A stretch of 64,000 bases of DNA from Caballeronia sp. BR00000012568055 (GCF_029439455.1 NZ_JAQFVG010000109.1:60467-124466), one strand, 5' to 3'. Positions 43,081 to 52,742 are shown, numbered from the stretch's first letter. Notes: a model not told the origin generated them from the letters alone. Numbers and translations are program-made.

Positions 43081-45990
43081 CTAAAGCAAAGCGCTCGATG
43101 ACGTGCGCGGCGCTAACGAAGTACGCGTCAGCGCTGCTAGCGGCAAAGGTTTATCGAAGAAATACCCTTGCGCTTGGGCCGCGCCCATTTCGCGCAACAC
43201 CGCTAAGGTCTCCGCATCTTCGACACCCTCAGCGACAAGCGTCAATCCAAGCGATTCGGCCATACGTACGATCGCCCGCACGATCGCGCGGCTGCGCGGA
43301 CTGGCGGTCAATTCGAGGATAAACGACTTATCGATCTTGAGCCCGGTGAACTGATATTGATGCACATAGCTAAGCGACGAGAAACCGGCACCGAAATCAT
43401 CGAGCACAACGGACATGCCGTTATCCGCAAGCCGTTGCATGGTGCGGCGCGCAAGATCCGGTTCCGCAACAAGCGCGCCTTCGGTAAGTTCAAGACAGAC
43501 GCGCGACGGCGACACGCGATAACGCTGCAATAGCGCAAGCACATCATCTGCGAATTCGGGGCGCGTCATGCTATAGCTCGAACAATTCACATGCACAGGC
43601 GGCCAGTGCGCGTATTGATCATCAGACAAGATGGCGGCCACGCGTTCGAGCATATAAAGATCGAGTCTTCCGATCAATCTCAAGCCTTCAACAGCGGGCA
43701 AGAATTCGCCGGGCGCAACAATGCGTCCATCGTGCTGACGCCAGCGAATGAGCGCTTCCAATGCGACTACGGCACCGCTTTGCACATCGACAATTGGCTG
43801 GAAATAAGGCACTAATTCATCATCACGCTTCATTGCATTGCGCAATGCGCCTTCTCGTTCAACCTGATCCGAAACCTGACGCCGCAACTCTTGGTTGAAC
43901 ACGACGAAGCTGTCACGTCCCGCATTTTTCACGCGATACATCGCGGTGTCGGCATCTCGCAGCAGATCAGTCGGTTCGGTATGAAACTGAATATCCGCAC
44001 TGACGATGCCGATGCTGCACGATGAAAACACCACATGTTCTTCGATATGGAACGGCAGATCGAAGGCCGCGAGAATGCGCTTGGCAATGGCGACCGCATC
44101 ACGCGCCGTCGCATTCGGCGACAGCACAGCGAATTCGTCGCCACCCAGGCGCGCAAGCAGATCGGCCGAGCGCAGGCAATCGCGCAGACGCGCAGCGGCT
44201 TGCACGAGCAACATATCGCCGAAATGATGGCCGAGGCTGTCGTTGACCACTTTAAATCGATCGAGGTCGATAAACATCACCGACAGTTCTTCGCCGCGCG
44301 TGTGATAGTCGCGCCACGCCCCGCGCAAGCGATGCATCAAATGGCTGCGATTCGGCAATCCCGTTAATGCGTCATGCGAATTTTCGTAAAGCAGGCGCGC
44401 GTTGGCATCGTCAAGCTCGCGTGTGCGTGCCTGCACGCGTGCTTCGAGTTCCAGATTGGCGGCATGCAAGGCTTCGGCATCGCGGCGGCGCGAGAGGGCT
44501 GTATCGATATGACGCGATACGAAGGTCAGCAATTCCTGATCGCGCTGCGTATAGCGCACAAGCGGCGAATAGCTTTGCACCGCAAGCACGCCACGCACTA
44601 CGTCGCCATCGAACAAAGGAATGCCTAGCCATGAACGCAAGCGTACTTCGTCATGCTCAATATCGAATGCGCCTTCTTCGATCAAACGCAGCGCTTCCTT
44701 ATGATCGATCAGACGCGCACGGCGTTCGCGGATCACATATTCCGTCAAGCCACGTTGATTGCGTCGCGGCGCGGGGCGCTCCTGCACGATTTCATCGACA
44801 TAATAGGGAAAAGACACTTCACCTTTGTCGGTATCGGAAAGTGCGATATAGAAATTGCGCGCGTAAAGCAACTCGCCGACGATACCGTGCAAGCTGCGAA
44901 AGAATTCCATCGTGTCGCCGGGGCGGCTGGATAGTTCGGCAATCTGATAAAGCGCGGCCTGCAAGTGCTCCGAGCGTTCGCGTTCGGCAATGCCATGACG
45001 CAGCGCCGCGTTTAGCTTGGATAGTTCGGATGTGCGCCGCGCGACCTGCTCTTCGAGATCGGCGCGGTGAAGAATACGGTCGAGCGCCATGGCGACATGT
45101 CGCGCGGTCACCAAGAAAAGCGCGCGATCTTCTGCACTGTAAATGCGCGAGAGATCGTAGACCTGCATGGCCAACATGCCGAATACTTCGTCGGACGCAT
45201 TCTTGAGCGGCGCGCCCATCCAGAATTCCGGACGATCGCCAATGCAAAAAAATCGTCCCGCTTGCTCAGCGGCGCGAATATCCGCAGCCGTCACAAAGAG
45301 CGGCTGTTCGCTGGTGAGCACCTGGCCCGTCATGGAAAGATGCGACGGATCCAGAACGTCAAAGTTATCCGCTTCTACGACGTCGGTATCAATGACATCG
45401 ACGTAATACGGATAAGTGATTTTTCCGGACTTGCGATCGTAAAGCGCGAGATAAAAATTTTCGGCATCGATCAGTTGGCCAAGACGTTCATGCACGCAGC
45501 GCAAAAAATCGGCGCGTTCGGGCACCGAACTCGCAAGGTAAGCAATTTCATAAAGCACGCGCTGCGTAAGTTGCGCGCGTGCAAGCGCATCGGATTGAGT
45601 GCGTTCGCCTAACGCGCGCGCGAATTCGGCAAGCCGCGCATCATGACGATGACGCGCGGGCGCAAGCAGCCAGCCAAGCGCATTCTCGCCGTGACCGGTT
45701 GGCCATGCATGCCAGCCGTTAGCCGTGCACGAAGTCTGAAACGCGTCTTCGGGGATGCTCTCGGGCCAGCCGAGTTGCGCGTGGCCTTGTCCTTCGAGAT
45801 GCAATGCTTCGCCCGCCCGATACCAGGCCCATTCCTGCGGATGACCGGTCGATGCCGCTTCGCGCAGCAAGGTCTCGATCGAAGGCGCAGCGCTCGCCGT
45901 GCCGATTTGCAAGCCACGTACGGCTGAATTTTCGGCTGCGGCTGCATCGCGCGACTCGGCGTATGCGCGGTACGCAGAAAACACACTCAT
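43081..45990 (-). CDS. cyclic-di-GMP signalling protein, GAF-GAF-GGDEF-EAL
   Basis: 969 residues; GGAG precedes the ATG. After about 140 residues without a clear domain come two similar GAF domains. The first (about 150-310) contains DAENFYLALYDRKSGKITYPYYVD; the second (about 345-505) contains YARNFYIALSDTDKGEVSFPYYVD. Each is preceded by a helix. GGDEF (about 535-690) keeps the catalytic ARLGGDEFAVL. EAL (about 715-960) keeps EALIRW, NCSS, ELTEGALV, DDFGAGFSSLSYV, DKSF and AEGVED, so both synthesis and breakdown of c-di-GMP are possible. No transmembrane segment; GAF ligands are unknown. About 230 AT-richer bases upstream (to pqqA) probably hold promoters for this region. Confidence 0.95.
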   Translation of the reverse strand: MSVFSAYRAYAESRDAAAAENSAVRGLQIGTASAAPSIETLLREAASTGHPQEWAWYRAGEALHLEGQGHAQLGWPESIPEDAFQTSCTANGWHAWPTGHGENALGWLLAPARHRHDARLAEFARALGERTQSDALARAQLTQRVLYEIAYLASSVPERADFLRCVHERLGQLIDAENFYLALYDRKSGKITYPYYVDVIDTDVVEADNFDVLDPSHLSMTGQVLTSEQPLFVTAADIRAAEQAGRFFCIGDRPEFWMGAPLKNASDEVFGMLAMQVYDLSRIYSAEDRALFLVTARHVAMALDRILHRADLEEQVARRTSELSKLNAALRHGIAERERSEHLQAALYQIAELSSRPGDTMEFFRSLHGIVGELLYARNFYIALSDTDKGEVSFPYYVDEIVQERPAPRRNQRGLTEYVIRERRARLIDHKEALRLIEEGAFDIEHDEVRLRSWLGIPLFDGDVVRGVLAVQSYSPLVRYTQRDQELLTFVSRHIDTALSRRRDAEALHAANLELEARVQARTRELDDANARLLYENSHDALTGLPNRSHLMHRLRGAWRDYHTRGEELSVMFIDLDRFKVVNDSLGHHFGDMLLVQAAARLRDCLRSADLLARLGGDEFAVLSPNATARDAVAIAKRILAAFDLPFHIEEHVVFSSCSIGIVSADIQFHTEPTDLLRDADTAMYRVKNAGRDSFVVFNQELRRQVSDQVEREGALRNAMKRDDELVPYFQPIVDVQSGAVVALEALIRWRQHDGRIVAPGEFLPAVEGLRLIGRLDLYMLERVAAILSDDQYAHWPPVHVNCSSYSMTRPEFADDVLALLQRYRVSPSRVCLELTEGALVAEPDLARRTMQRLADNGMSVVLDDFGAGFSSLSYVHQYQFTGLKIDKSFILELTASPRSRAIVRAIVRMAESLGLTLVAEGVEDAETLAVLREMGAAQAQGYFFDKPLPLAALTRTSLAPRTSSSALL

Positions 45991-46227
45991 CGGCGCTCCA
46001 GGCCCGGCTTAGGTCTCTCAGGTTTCAATTCGAAAATCCCCTTACGCAGCGTGGCATAGCGGGAATAGTCGTACCTATTGTGCTAACGGCACTGAGCTTA
46101 CAGGCTTGAGTGGTCCAGACAAAAAAACCGAACGTATGGTTTAGCAATCAGCTAAAAATGCCGGGACGCGCCCGCTAAAGTTGTATTTCTTGCCGATGCT
46201 TTGCTTAGTGCATGCGAATGCCAATCC

Positions 46228-46647
46228 CTAAAGACGCTTTTGCATGAAATAACGCGCATGTCCCTTAAGAAAATCCGGTAATTCGCCAAAGACGATATAG
46301 CCGTGACGGAGATAGACATTGCGTGCGGCGGGATTGAGCGTATCGAGCCATGCGGCGCGGCAGCCGCGCTTTTTCGCTTCCGCTTCGGCGGCATCCAGCG
46401 CTTGCGCGGCGAGACCGGCACCGCGCGCGTCCTCGCGAATCCATAGCCATTTGACGAACAGCCACTCCCACGCGGTAAAGCCCGCCAGTCCGCCGACAAA
46501 TTCGTCATCGCGATAGAGCGACACGGCCAGTTCGCGATGACCGCTCGGCCCGAATTGCGCAGCGTTGAACGCAGCGAGGCCGCCTGCCACGTCGGCTTCG
46601 AAACTTGCGTCGATCCAGTCGGTGACGGAGACGGTTACTTTGCTCAT
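46228..46647 (-). CDS. GNAT-family N-acetyltransferase
   Basis: 139 residues. The acetyl-CoA loop is IREDARGAGLAAQALDAAEAEAKKRG, preceded by the beta-4 stretch WLFVKWLWI; the C-terminal AARNVYLRHGYIVFGEL is the usual Asn-Tyr-GY element. The substrate is not predictable. It stands alone. The 237 bases between it and the c-di-GMP gene contain nothing I can identify. Confidence 0.88.
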   Translation of the reverse strand: MSKVTVSVTDWIDASFEADVAGGLAAFNAAQFGPSGHRELAVSLYRDDEFVGGLAGFTAWEWLFVKWLWIREDARGAGLAAQALDAAEAEAKKRGCRAAWLDTLNPAARNVYLRHGYIVFGELPDFLKGHARYFMQKRL

Positions 46648-46720
46648 CGATCTTAGGCTTTTCAGCAGGGGCGAATTGAATTAAGAATACATTGAACCAA
46701 ACATCGAAAAGGGATTGACG

Positions 46721-47230
46721 ATGCAATGCGAGCGCTTAAACAGCAAAGAATTGATCCGTCGATTGAACCTTGAGCCGCATCCCGAAGGCGGATATTTCCG
46801 CGAAACCTATCGCGCCGACGATCGCGTGCTGCGCGAGGGCGCAAGCGAGACGCGCGCCGCATCGACCGCGATCTATTTCTTGCTTTGCGACGGCGCGCAT
46901 TCCGCGTGGCATCGCATTCGTTCCGACGAGGTCTGGCATTTCTATACGGGCGATTCCGTGCTCGTGCATGTGCTCGATGCGCATGGCACGCTTGTGACGC
47001 ATCGGCTGGGAAATGCGCTTGTGCATGCGGATGCTTCGTTTCAGGCAGTGGTTGAAGCGGGCACTTGGTTTGCCGCCGAATGTGCTGACGCATCCGGTGT
47101 TGCGCTGGTGGGCTGCACAGTTGCGCCGGGGTTTGAATTTAGCGAGTTCGAACTGGCTGCGCGCGGTGCGTTGGAAGATCGATATCCGCAGCATCGGGAC
47201 CTGATTTCAAGGCTTGGACCACATGTGTGA
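46721..47230 (+). CDS. cupin-fold protein (DUF985)
   Basis: 169 residues from ATG 46721; AGGGA precedes it. The family opening LIRRLNLEPHPEGGYFRETYR is followed by TAIYFLLCDGAHSAWHRIRSDEVWHFYTGDSVLVHVLD. It ends with LVGCTVAPGFEFSEFELA, the complete DUF985 signature of a small single-domain cupin. The His and Glu of WHRIRSDEVWHF could bind a metal. The family has crystal structures but no settled role. The gene is divergent from the acetyltransferase gene. Confidence 0.9.
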   Translation: MQCERLNSKELIRRLNLEPHPEGGYFRETYRADDRVLREGASETRAASTAIYFLLCDGAHSAWHRIRSDEVWHFYTGDSVLVHVLDAHGTLVTHRLGNALVHADASFQAVVEAGTWFAAECADASGVALVGCTVAPGFEFSEFELAARGALEDRYPQHRDLISRLGPHV

Positions 47231-47404
47231 GCCTGCGGATCGGGTCCGCACATTACTCATTTATTGCAACCCGACCCTCCGTGCTATTTGAACCGCGCGA
47301 GCACCGTGTATTGCGCTTGCCACCGCAGCGTTAGCGCGTCGAGCAAAGTCGCGCGCTTCCGTTCACAATGCGCTTCATGACTTCATCGTTTATGGAGGAG
47401 CGCA

Positions 47405-48265
47405 ATGTCCGTTTCGAAAGCATTCGATAAACAAGCTGTTTGGTTCATCACAGGCTGTTCAACCGGCTTCGGACGCGAACTGGCGTCGGCAATCATTGCG
47501 CGCGGCGGACGCGCGGTGGTGGCGGCGCGCGATCCTGCAAGCGTGAAAGATCTGGTGGAAGGTGCAGGCGAGCGCGCGATTGCCGTCAAGCTCGATGTAA
47601 CGCGCGCGGATGAGGTCGCGGCGGCGGTTCAAGCGGCGCGTGATGCGTTCGGGCGAATCGATGTACTCCTGAATAACGCGGGTTTCGGCTATCTTGCCGC
47701 CGTTGAAGAAGGCGACGACGAAGATATTCGCGCCGTGTTCGAAGCCAATTTCTTCGGCGCGGCCGCGATGATCCGCGCGGTGTTGCCGGGAATGCGCGAG
47801 CGTCGGACGGGACACGTGGTCAACATTACGTCGGTGGGCGGATTAGTTGGCAATCCTGGCAGTGGCTATTACGCGGCGTCAAAATTTGCTTTGGAGGGCT
47901 TGGGCGAGGCGCTCGCGCGCGAAACCGAAGGCCTCGGCATCAAAGTCACCAATGTCGAACCGGGACCTTTCCGCACCGATTGGGCAGGACGTTCGCTCAA
48001 GCAAGCACGTCAGGCCATCGACGATTACGACGCGATTGCGGGCCGGCGGCGTGCGTCCATTGCGGAAAAGAGCGGCAAACAGGCGGGCGATCCGGCGCGC
48101 GCGGCCGAAGTGATCATCGAAGCAGTGCATGCGGAAAAGCCGCCAATGCATCTCGTTCTAGGCGGCGCTGCGCTCGAACTGACGCGCGGCAAACTCGCGA
48201 GTCTCACTGCGGATCTCGACACCTGGCGCGACCGCAGCGCGTGGACCGATAACCCTATCGGCTGA
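47405..48265 (+). CDS. short-chain dehydrogenase/reductase
   Basis: 286 residues; TGGAGGAGCGCA precedes the ATG. The Rossmann motif is ITGCSTGFGRELA, NNAGFGYLA marks the core, and the catalytic Ser and YYAASK are present (NITSVGGLVGNPGSGYYAASKFALEG). This is a classical SDR of the oxidoreductase group often annotated as retinol-dehydrogenase-like (VEPGPFRTDWAGRSL). Length and motifs are complete. The substrate is unknown. The next gene starts 7 bases after its stop, so the two are likely co-transcribed. Confidence 0.9.
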   Translation: MSVSKAFDKQAVWFITGCSTGFGRELASAIIARGGRAVVAARDPASVKDLVEGAGERAIAVKLDVTRADEVAAAVQAARDAFGRIDVLLNNAGFGYLAAVEEGDDEDIRAVFEANFFGAAAMIRAVLPGMRERRTGHVVNITSVGGLVGNPGSGYYAASKFALEGLGEALARETEGLGIKVTNVEPGPFRTDWAGRSLKQARQAIDDYDAIAGRRRASIAEKSGKQAGDPARAAEVIIEAVHAEKPPMHLVLGGAALELTRGKLASLTADLDTWRDRSAWTDNPIG

Positions 48266-48272
48266 TGATGTC

Positions 48273-48821
48273 ATGTCTGGCGAGTCACCCGAGGAACACG
48301 TACGCAATGTCGTGCGGCGCTTCGCCGACACGTTGCATGTGCGTATGCCCGGATTGCGCTTCGTGAAGTCAGCGTCGGGGCCGTGTTATGAGGCGCTGTC
48401 CAATCGAATCGATATCGACGAGCGGACGCTGAATTTGCCTGAGCCGCTGCTGCGTATCGTGCTGGCGCATGAAGTCGCGCACGTCACGCAGCGCAGGAAG
48501 ATGTTGCTCGATTTCGCATTGACTGGCATCGGCGTGACTGCATTGATTGCGGTGCCGTGCGCGGTATTTGCGGCGTCGGCGGAGCGGGAGATATGGCGCA
48601 TATCGCTGCCCGGTCTTGTGTTCGTGCTTGCTTACATTGCGTACCGAAGACACTTAAGCCAACGAACGATGAAACTCGAACTCGATGCGGACGCCAAGGC
48701 CGCGCAGATTTGCGGCGCCTCAGACGCATTGCAGGCAATGGAAGCGATGGCGCAGCGTGTATATATCGAGCCTGCGCGTCTGGATGCGATGCGTACGCTC
48801 GCGCGGACATCGTCATATTAA
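48273..48821 (+). CDS. small membrane zinc metalloprotease, M48-like
   Basis: 182 residues. HEVAH within [17 protein letters not shown] is the HExxH zinc motif. Two adjacent membrane helices follow ([37 protein letters not shown]). The downstream [17 protein letters not shown] supplies the third-ligand Glu/Asp helix of M48 (Ste24/HtpX) proteases. It is much shorter than HtpX (about 290), so it is a minimal form. It could take part in membrane-protein quality control. The start lies 7 bases after the SDR stop with a weak ribosome-binding site. Confidence 0.82.
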   Translation: MSGESPEEHVRNVVRRFADTLHVRMPGLRFVKSASGPCYEALSNRIDIDERTLNLPEPLLRIVLAHEVAHVTQRRKMLLDFALTGIGVTALIAVPCAVFAASAEREIWRISLPGLVFVLAYIAYRRHLSQRTMKLELDADAKAAQICGASDALQAMEAMAQRVYIEPARLDAMRTLARTSSY

Positions 48822-49345
48822 TCAGGATCGCTACTAATTCGTATGCCGAGCGTTTCGCAGATAAATGTGCCGATACGATCGATATCATCGAGCGGCAACA
48901 GCGGCAATGACGTTTCGACGAGTGCGGTGGCATCATCTGTTGCGATCGCCAATATGTCGATATCGGTCCGATACAGCGCATCAACGCCCGTAGACGGCCG
49001 CACGACTTCGATACGCGGCATGGCTTCACGCGCGAAACCTTCCACAATTACGAGGTCCGCATGCGACAAGCGCGCCGCAAGCGACATTAAAGAAGGCTCG
49101 GCTTCATTGTTCAATTCCTTGATGATTGCATAGCGATAAGGCGAGGCAATCAACACTTCGCCCGCACCCGCGCGGCGAAAGCGCGCACTATCCTTGCCCG
49201 GCGGTTCAAGTTCAATTGAATGATGGCTATGCTTGATGACGTTGACCGTCAGACCGCGCGCGCCGAACCACGGCAACAGCAATTCGATCAAGGTGGTCTT
49301 GCCTTGGCCCGAGCGGCCCGCGATTCCAAAGACAGGCGGATTCAT
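48818..49345 (-). CDS. mobB: molybdopterin-guanine dinucleotide biosynthesis protein B
   Basis: 175 residues from ATG 49345 ([10 protein letters not shown]); ATG 49363 is an alternative. The P-loop is [19 protein letters not shown], followed by [50 protein letters not shown] and the late IATDDATAL. These are standard MobB motifs. MobB is a GTP-binding helper of MobA in attaching GMP to molybdopterin. Its stop overlaps the M48 gene's stop. No other molybdenum-cofactor gene is in view. Confidence 0.93.
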   Translation of the reverse strand: MNPPVFGIAGRSGQGKTTLIELLLPWFGARGLTVNVIKHSHHSIELEPPGKDSARFRRAGAGEVLIASPYRYAIIKELNNEAEPSLMSLAARLSHADLVIVEGFAREAMPRIEVVRPSTGVDALYRTDIDILAIATDDATALVETSLPLLPLDDIDRIGTFICETLGIRISSDPD

Positions 49346-49454
49346 GCGATATTCATTGGACATTTTCGACAGGCAAAGAGTTTAACGTTCCATGGCAGGC
49401 GCTGGGAAATCGCGCTATCGTCAGGTATGAGGCAACGCAAAAAAGGACCACGAC

Positions 49455-51953
49455 ATGGCTGAAGACAATCCCAAAGCCGCTTTTGCTCCGCAGCAGTTTT
49501 CTGTCGATGTAATGCTTGAAAAATATGCCAAGGGCGATGAGCGCAGCGTCGATGATATTTATCATCGTGTCGCGCGTGGCGTGGCGCTGGCAGAACCTGA
49601 AGCACTGCGCGCAAAGATCGAAAGCGAGTTCGTTGATAACTTCAGGCACGGCGCGCTTGGTGCCGGACGCATCATGAGCGCGGCGGGCGCGGGTATCGAC
49701 GCCACGCTTATCAATTGCTTCGTGCAGCCCGTGGGCGATGCCATTCAAGGCGTAGACGATAGCGGCTTGCCCGGCATCTACGTCGCGCTGTTGCAGGCCG
49801 CCGAAACCATGCGGCGCGGCGGTGGTGTCGGCTATAACTTTTCGGCAATCCGCCCGCGCGGTGCGCGCGTTCATTCGACAGGATCGGCGGCGTCGGGTCC
49901 GTGCAGCTACATGGATGTGTTCGATGCATCGTGCCGTACCGTGGAAAGCGCGGGCGCGCGGCGTGGCGCGCAGATGGGCATACTCGATTGCACGCATCCC
50001 GATCTGCTCGAATTCATCGCGGCCAAGCATACGAAAGGGCGCTGGAATAACTTCAACGTATCCGTCGCAGTCAGCGATGAATTCATGCAGGCCGTTGCAG
50101 ACGACGCGACATGGCAACTTGTGCACAAAGCCGAGCCATCGCCTTCGCAACGTACGTCGGCGGATATTCGTCAGCGTGAAGACGGCCTGTGGGTGTATCG
50201 GGAAGTGCAGGCGCGTGAAGTGTGGGACGTCATCATGCGTTCTACTTACGATGTTGCCGAGCCTGGCGTCGTGTTCATGTCGCGCATGAATGACGACAAC
50301 AATCTGCGCGCCGTCGAAACTATCCGCGCGACCAATCCATGCGGTGAGCAGCCGTTGCCCGCCTATGGCTGCTGCAATCTCGGACCGCTCAATCTGACGC
50401 GCTTCGTGCGCGATCCGTTTGCGCAGATACGAGGCAGCAAGCCGAGCTTTGATTGGGATGCCTTAATGCGTGCCACACGCACTCAAGTGCGTTTCCTCGA
50501 TGACGTACTCGACGTCACGCTTTGGCCGTTGCCTGAACAGGCACGTGAAGCCGAAGCGAAGCGCCGTATCGGCGTGGGCTTTACGGGGCTAGGCGATACC
50601 CTGGTCATGCTTGGTCTGCGCTATGACGCGGTCGAAGGGCGCGAATTCGCTACACGTATTGCACGTACCATGCGCGATGAAGCGTATCGCGCATCGGTCG
50701 AACTCGCTAAAGAACGCGGCACATTTCCGCTTTTCGATGCGAAGCGTTATCTGGAAGAGGGCACGTTTGCATCGCGCTTGCCGGACGACATCAAGAGTGC
50801 GATTCGCGCACACGGCATTCGCAATAGCCATCTGCTTTCGATTGCGCCAACCGGCACGGTGAGTCTTGCGTTTGCAGACAATGCATCGAATGGTATCGAG
50901 CCGGCGTTTTCATGGACGTATCAACGCACCAAGCGCATGGCCGATGGCAGCAGTCAGACCTTTGCGGTTGAAGATCATGCGTATCGGTTATATCGGGAAA
51001 TGGGCGGCGATGTGAACGCGTTGCCCGAGTATTTCGTCAGCGCGCTCGACATGTCCGCGCACGATCATCTGGAGATGATGGCGTCGGTGCAGCCATTCGT
51101 GGATACCTCTATTTCGAAGACCGTCAACGTGCCTGCGGATTATCCCTTCGACGCATTTCAGGACCTTTATTTCGAAGCATGGCGACGCGGCTTGAAAGGG
51201 CTGGCGACGTATCGGCCGAACGAGACTTTGGGTGCGGTATTGTCGGTGACGCCGCAAGCAACGCCTGCGGATTCGCCGGACGAGCCGGAACTGGACCCGC
51301 TGCGTATTGCAATCGATCATCGTCCGCGTGGTGAGTTGCCTGCGATCATCGAGAAGGTCGAGTATCTGACGCAGGCGGGGAAGAAGTCACTTTATTTGGC
51401 GGTGTCGTTCATCGAAGTGACGGGGCGCATAGGCGGCGAAGACGTGACCATTGAACGGCCTATCGAATTCTTTATTCCGACCGGTCAGCGCGACGAATCG
51501 CAGCAATGGATCACGGCGACCATGCGTTCGCTATCGCTTGCGGCGCGGGGTGGCTTTGCGGCGCGCACGCTTCAGGATATGCGCAAGGTATCGTGGGATC
51601 GCGGACAGGTGCGCTTAGGCGATGTGGAGCGTCTGGACGGACATCGCAGCCCGCGTTATCACGACTCGGAAGTCGCCGCGCTTGCCTATGCGATCCAGCA
51701 GATTCTTCATCGACGCGGCTTTTTGGATGCGGAAGGCAATCAGGTACCATCGCGTGTATTGATGCGTCAACACGCGGAACCCGCAAGGGCTTTAGCAACG
51801 GAAGAAGCGGACGAAGAAGCATCGGTTAGTGATGCAAACGGTTTGTCGCAAATGCATGGGACTAAATGCGCGACTTGCGGCGCTAACGCGGTCATTCGTA
51901 AAGATGGTTGCGACTTCTGCACTGCTTGCGGTGAAATCGGCGCTTGCGGCTAA
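49455..51953 (+). CDS. nrdJ: adenosylcobalamin-dependent (class II) ribonucleotide reductase
   Basis: 832 residues; AAGGA precedes the ATG. The active-site signature ATNPCGEQPLPAYGCCNLG holds Asn, Cys296 and Glu298. An early Cys (INCFVQP) and a pair of Cys at the C-terminus serve as redox thiols. The C-terminal part is the zinc-ribbon type (CATCG ... CDFCTACGEIGACG) found in NrdJ/NrdZ. It makes deoxyribonucleotides with B12 as radical source, with or without oxygen. No cobalamin riboswitch is seen in the 90-base upstream gap. It is a single-gene transcript. Burkholderiales also encode NrdAB, so this would be the oxygen-independent option. Confidence 0.95.
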   Translation: MAEDNPKAAFAPQQFSVDVMLEKYAKGDERSVDDIYHRVARGVALAEPEALRAKIESEFVDNFRHGALGAGRIMSAAGAGIDATLINCFVQPVGDAIQGVDDSGLPGIYVALLQAAETMRRGGGVGYNFSAIRPRGARVHSTGSAASGPCSYMDVFDASCRTVESAGARRGAQMGILDCTHPDLLEFIAAKHTKGRWNNFNVSVAVSDEFMQAVADDATWQLVHKAEPSPSQRTSADIRQREDGLWVYREVQAREVWDVIMRSTYDVAEPGVVFMSRMNDDNNLRAVETIRATNPCGEQPLPAYGCCNLGPLNLTRFVRDPFAQIRGSKPSFDWDALMRATRTQVRFLDDVLDVTLWPLPEQAREAEAKRRIGVGFTGLGDTLVMLGLRYDAVEGREFATRIARTMRDEAYRASVELAKERGTFPLFDAKRYLEEGTFASRLPDDIKSAIRAHGIRNSHLLSIAPTGTVSLAFADNASNGIEPAFSWTYQRTKRMADGSSQTFAVEDHAYRLYREMGGDVNALPEYFVSALDMSAHDHLEMMASVQPFVDTSISKTVNVPADYPFDAFQDLYFEAWRRGLKGLATYRPNETLGAVLSVTPQATPADSPDEPELDPLRIAIDHRPRGELPAIIEKVEYLTQAGKKSLYLAVSFIEVTGRIGGEDVTIERPIEFFIPTGQRDESQQWITATMRSLSLAARGGFAARTLQDMRKVSWDRGQVRLGDVERLDGHRSPRYHDSEVAALAYAIQQILHRRGFLDAEGNQVPSRVLMRQHAEPARALATEEADEEASVSDANGLSQMHGTKCATCGANAVIRKDGCDFCTACGEIGACG

Positions 51954-52000
51954 AAAAGCCTAAGGAGCACGCTCACGACTTAGCGTGCTCCTTAAGGCTT
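51952..52000 (-). terminator. intrinsic terminator shared with the nrdJ end
   Basis: A long stem AAGCCT-AAGGAGCACGCT paired with AGCGTGCTCCTT-A-AGGCTT (51956-51973 with 51982-52000), one bulge, 8-base loop. On the minus strand it is followed by T6, formed by the A run that also contains the nrdJ stop codon. It ends the DUF4148/microprotein transcript and may also fold at the end of nrdJ mRNA. Confidence 0.88.
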
Positions 52001-52139
52001 ATTGCACGCTTTCCTCTGTACCGAGCGTTTCGACTTGTGCTTCTTCTACATGATGATGCGCAAACGGCCGCCATACCGGCGTTACGGAAGAAAGCTCCTC
52101 TAGCACCGAATACTGCTCAAGCGTCGTGTTGTCGAACAT
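51999..52139 (-). CDS. microprotein downstream of the DUF4148 gene
   Basis: 46 residues from ATG 52139 to TAA 51999; GAGG lies five bases upstream. The sequence MFDNTTLEQYSVLEELSSV continues TPVWRPFAHHHVEEAQVETLGTEESVQ. It is acidic, with a His cluster in the middle, no signal peptide and no membrane segment. It starts 12 bases after the DUF4148 stop on the same strand, and the stem of a terminator abuts its stop codon, so it is the second gene of a two-gene unit. Not recognised. Confidence 0.65.
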   Translation of the reverse strand: MFDNTTLEQYSVLEELSSVTPVWRPFAHHHVEEAQVETLGTEESVQ

Positions 52140-52151
52140 GATGGCCTCGTC

Positions 52152-52514
52152 TTAGCGTGTGGTTTGCGTAGCCGAGCCATTCGCATACTCGACGATCTCG
52201 CGATTGTGTGCTTCGGCTTGCGCGGCATCGCGTGCGCGCGCTTCGCTTTGCGCGGCGACGGCATCGCCCCACATGCTGCGCGAAGGATATGAATTGCGAT
52301 TCAACGCCGGCAGCGAACCATTCGAATAGGCCGCAGCCAATTCTGCACGCACCTGAGCACGTGATTTCGGCGCTTCGTTCGTGCTGGTTTGCGTCAGCGT
52401 TTCCGTCTGATACGTACCCGCGCGACCGATACCCTGACCGCCTTCAGCAAACGCCGTGGTCGTAACGACAGCCGAAATAGCTGCCAAAGAGAACCCCGTG
52501 ATAAGCGTCTTCAT
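52152..52514 (-). CDS. DUF4148 domain-containing secreted protein
   Basis: 120 residues from ATG 52514, with AAGGAG nine bases upstream. The longer frame is not needed, since the signal peptide MKTLITGFSLAAISAVVTTTAFA begins there. The mature part has KSRAQVRAELAAAYSNGSLPALNRNSYPS, the DUF4148 signature widespread in Burkholderiales, followed by an Ala/Arg/Glu-rich helix. Small periplasmic protein of unknown function. It heads a unit with a 46-residue microprotein. Confidence 0.85.
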   Translation of the reverse strand: MKTLITGFSLAAISAVVTTTAFAEGGQGIGRAGTYQTETLTQTSTNEAPKSRAQVRAELAAAYSNGSLPALNRNSYPSRSMWGDAVAAQSEARARDAAQAEAHNREIVEYANGSATQTTR

Positions 52515-52706
52515 GCTTGCGACTCCTTTCGATTCCGAATGCAGCGTGCGGGCAATTGCGGATTGCAATCGGGACAATGAGCACGCTGCGATGGATCAAA
52601 ATGTAGTCGCGTGGCGGTCGCGGATAAATGACCGATCCGCGAATAGATTTGTCGAAATCGGCGAATAATCGCGCTAAGGCTTGTGGGGTGGGGGGTTAAG
52701 GGCATA

Positions 52707-52742
52707 AAAAAAGCGTGTCGGTGCAGATGCAATCGACACGCC
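52707..52742 (-). terminator. intrinsic terminator of the CeoR-type gene
   Basis: Stem GCGTGTCG/CGACACGC (52714-52721, 52735-52742) with a 13-base loop that can itself pair (TGC..GCA), then T7 on the minus strand. It lies 42 bases past the LysR stop. Confidence 0.88.

Noticed and set aside
47228..47255. Intrinsic terminator after the cupin gene
   Set aside because: TGCGGA/TCCGCA can form a 6-bp stem, but there is no T tract and the stem is short, so it was not listed as a terminator.
49364..49454. Cobalamin riboswitch before the B12-dependent ribonucleotide reductase
   Set aside because: The gap is only 91 bases and shows no B12-box-like sequence or suitable structure.
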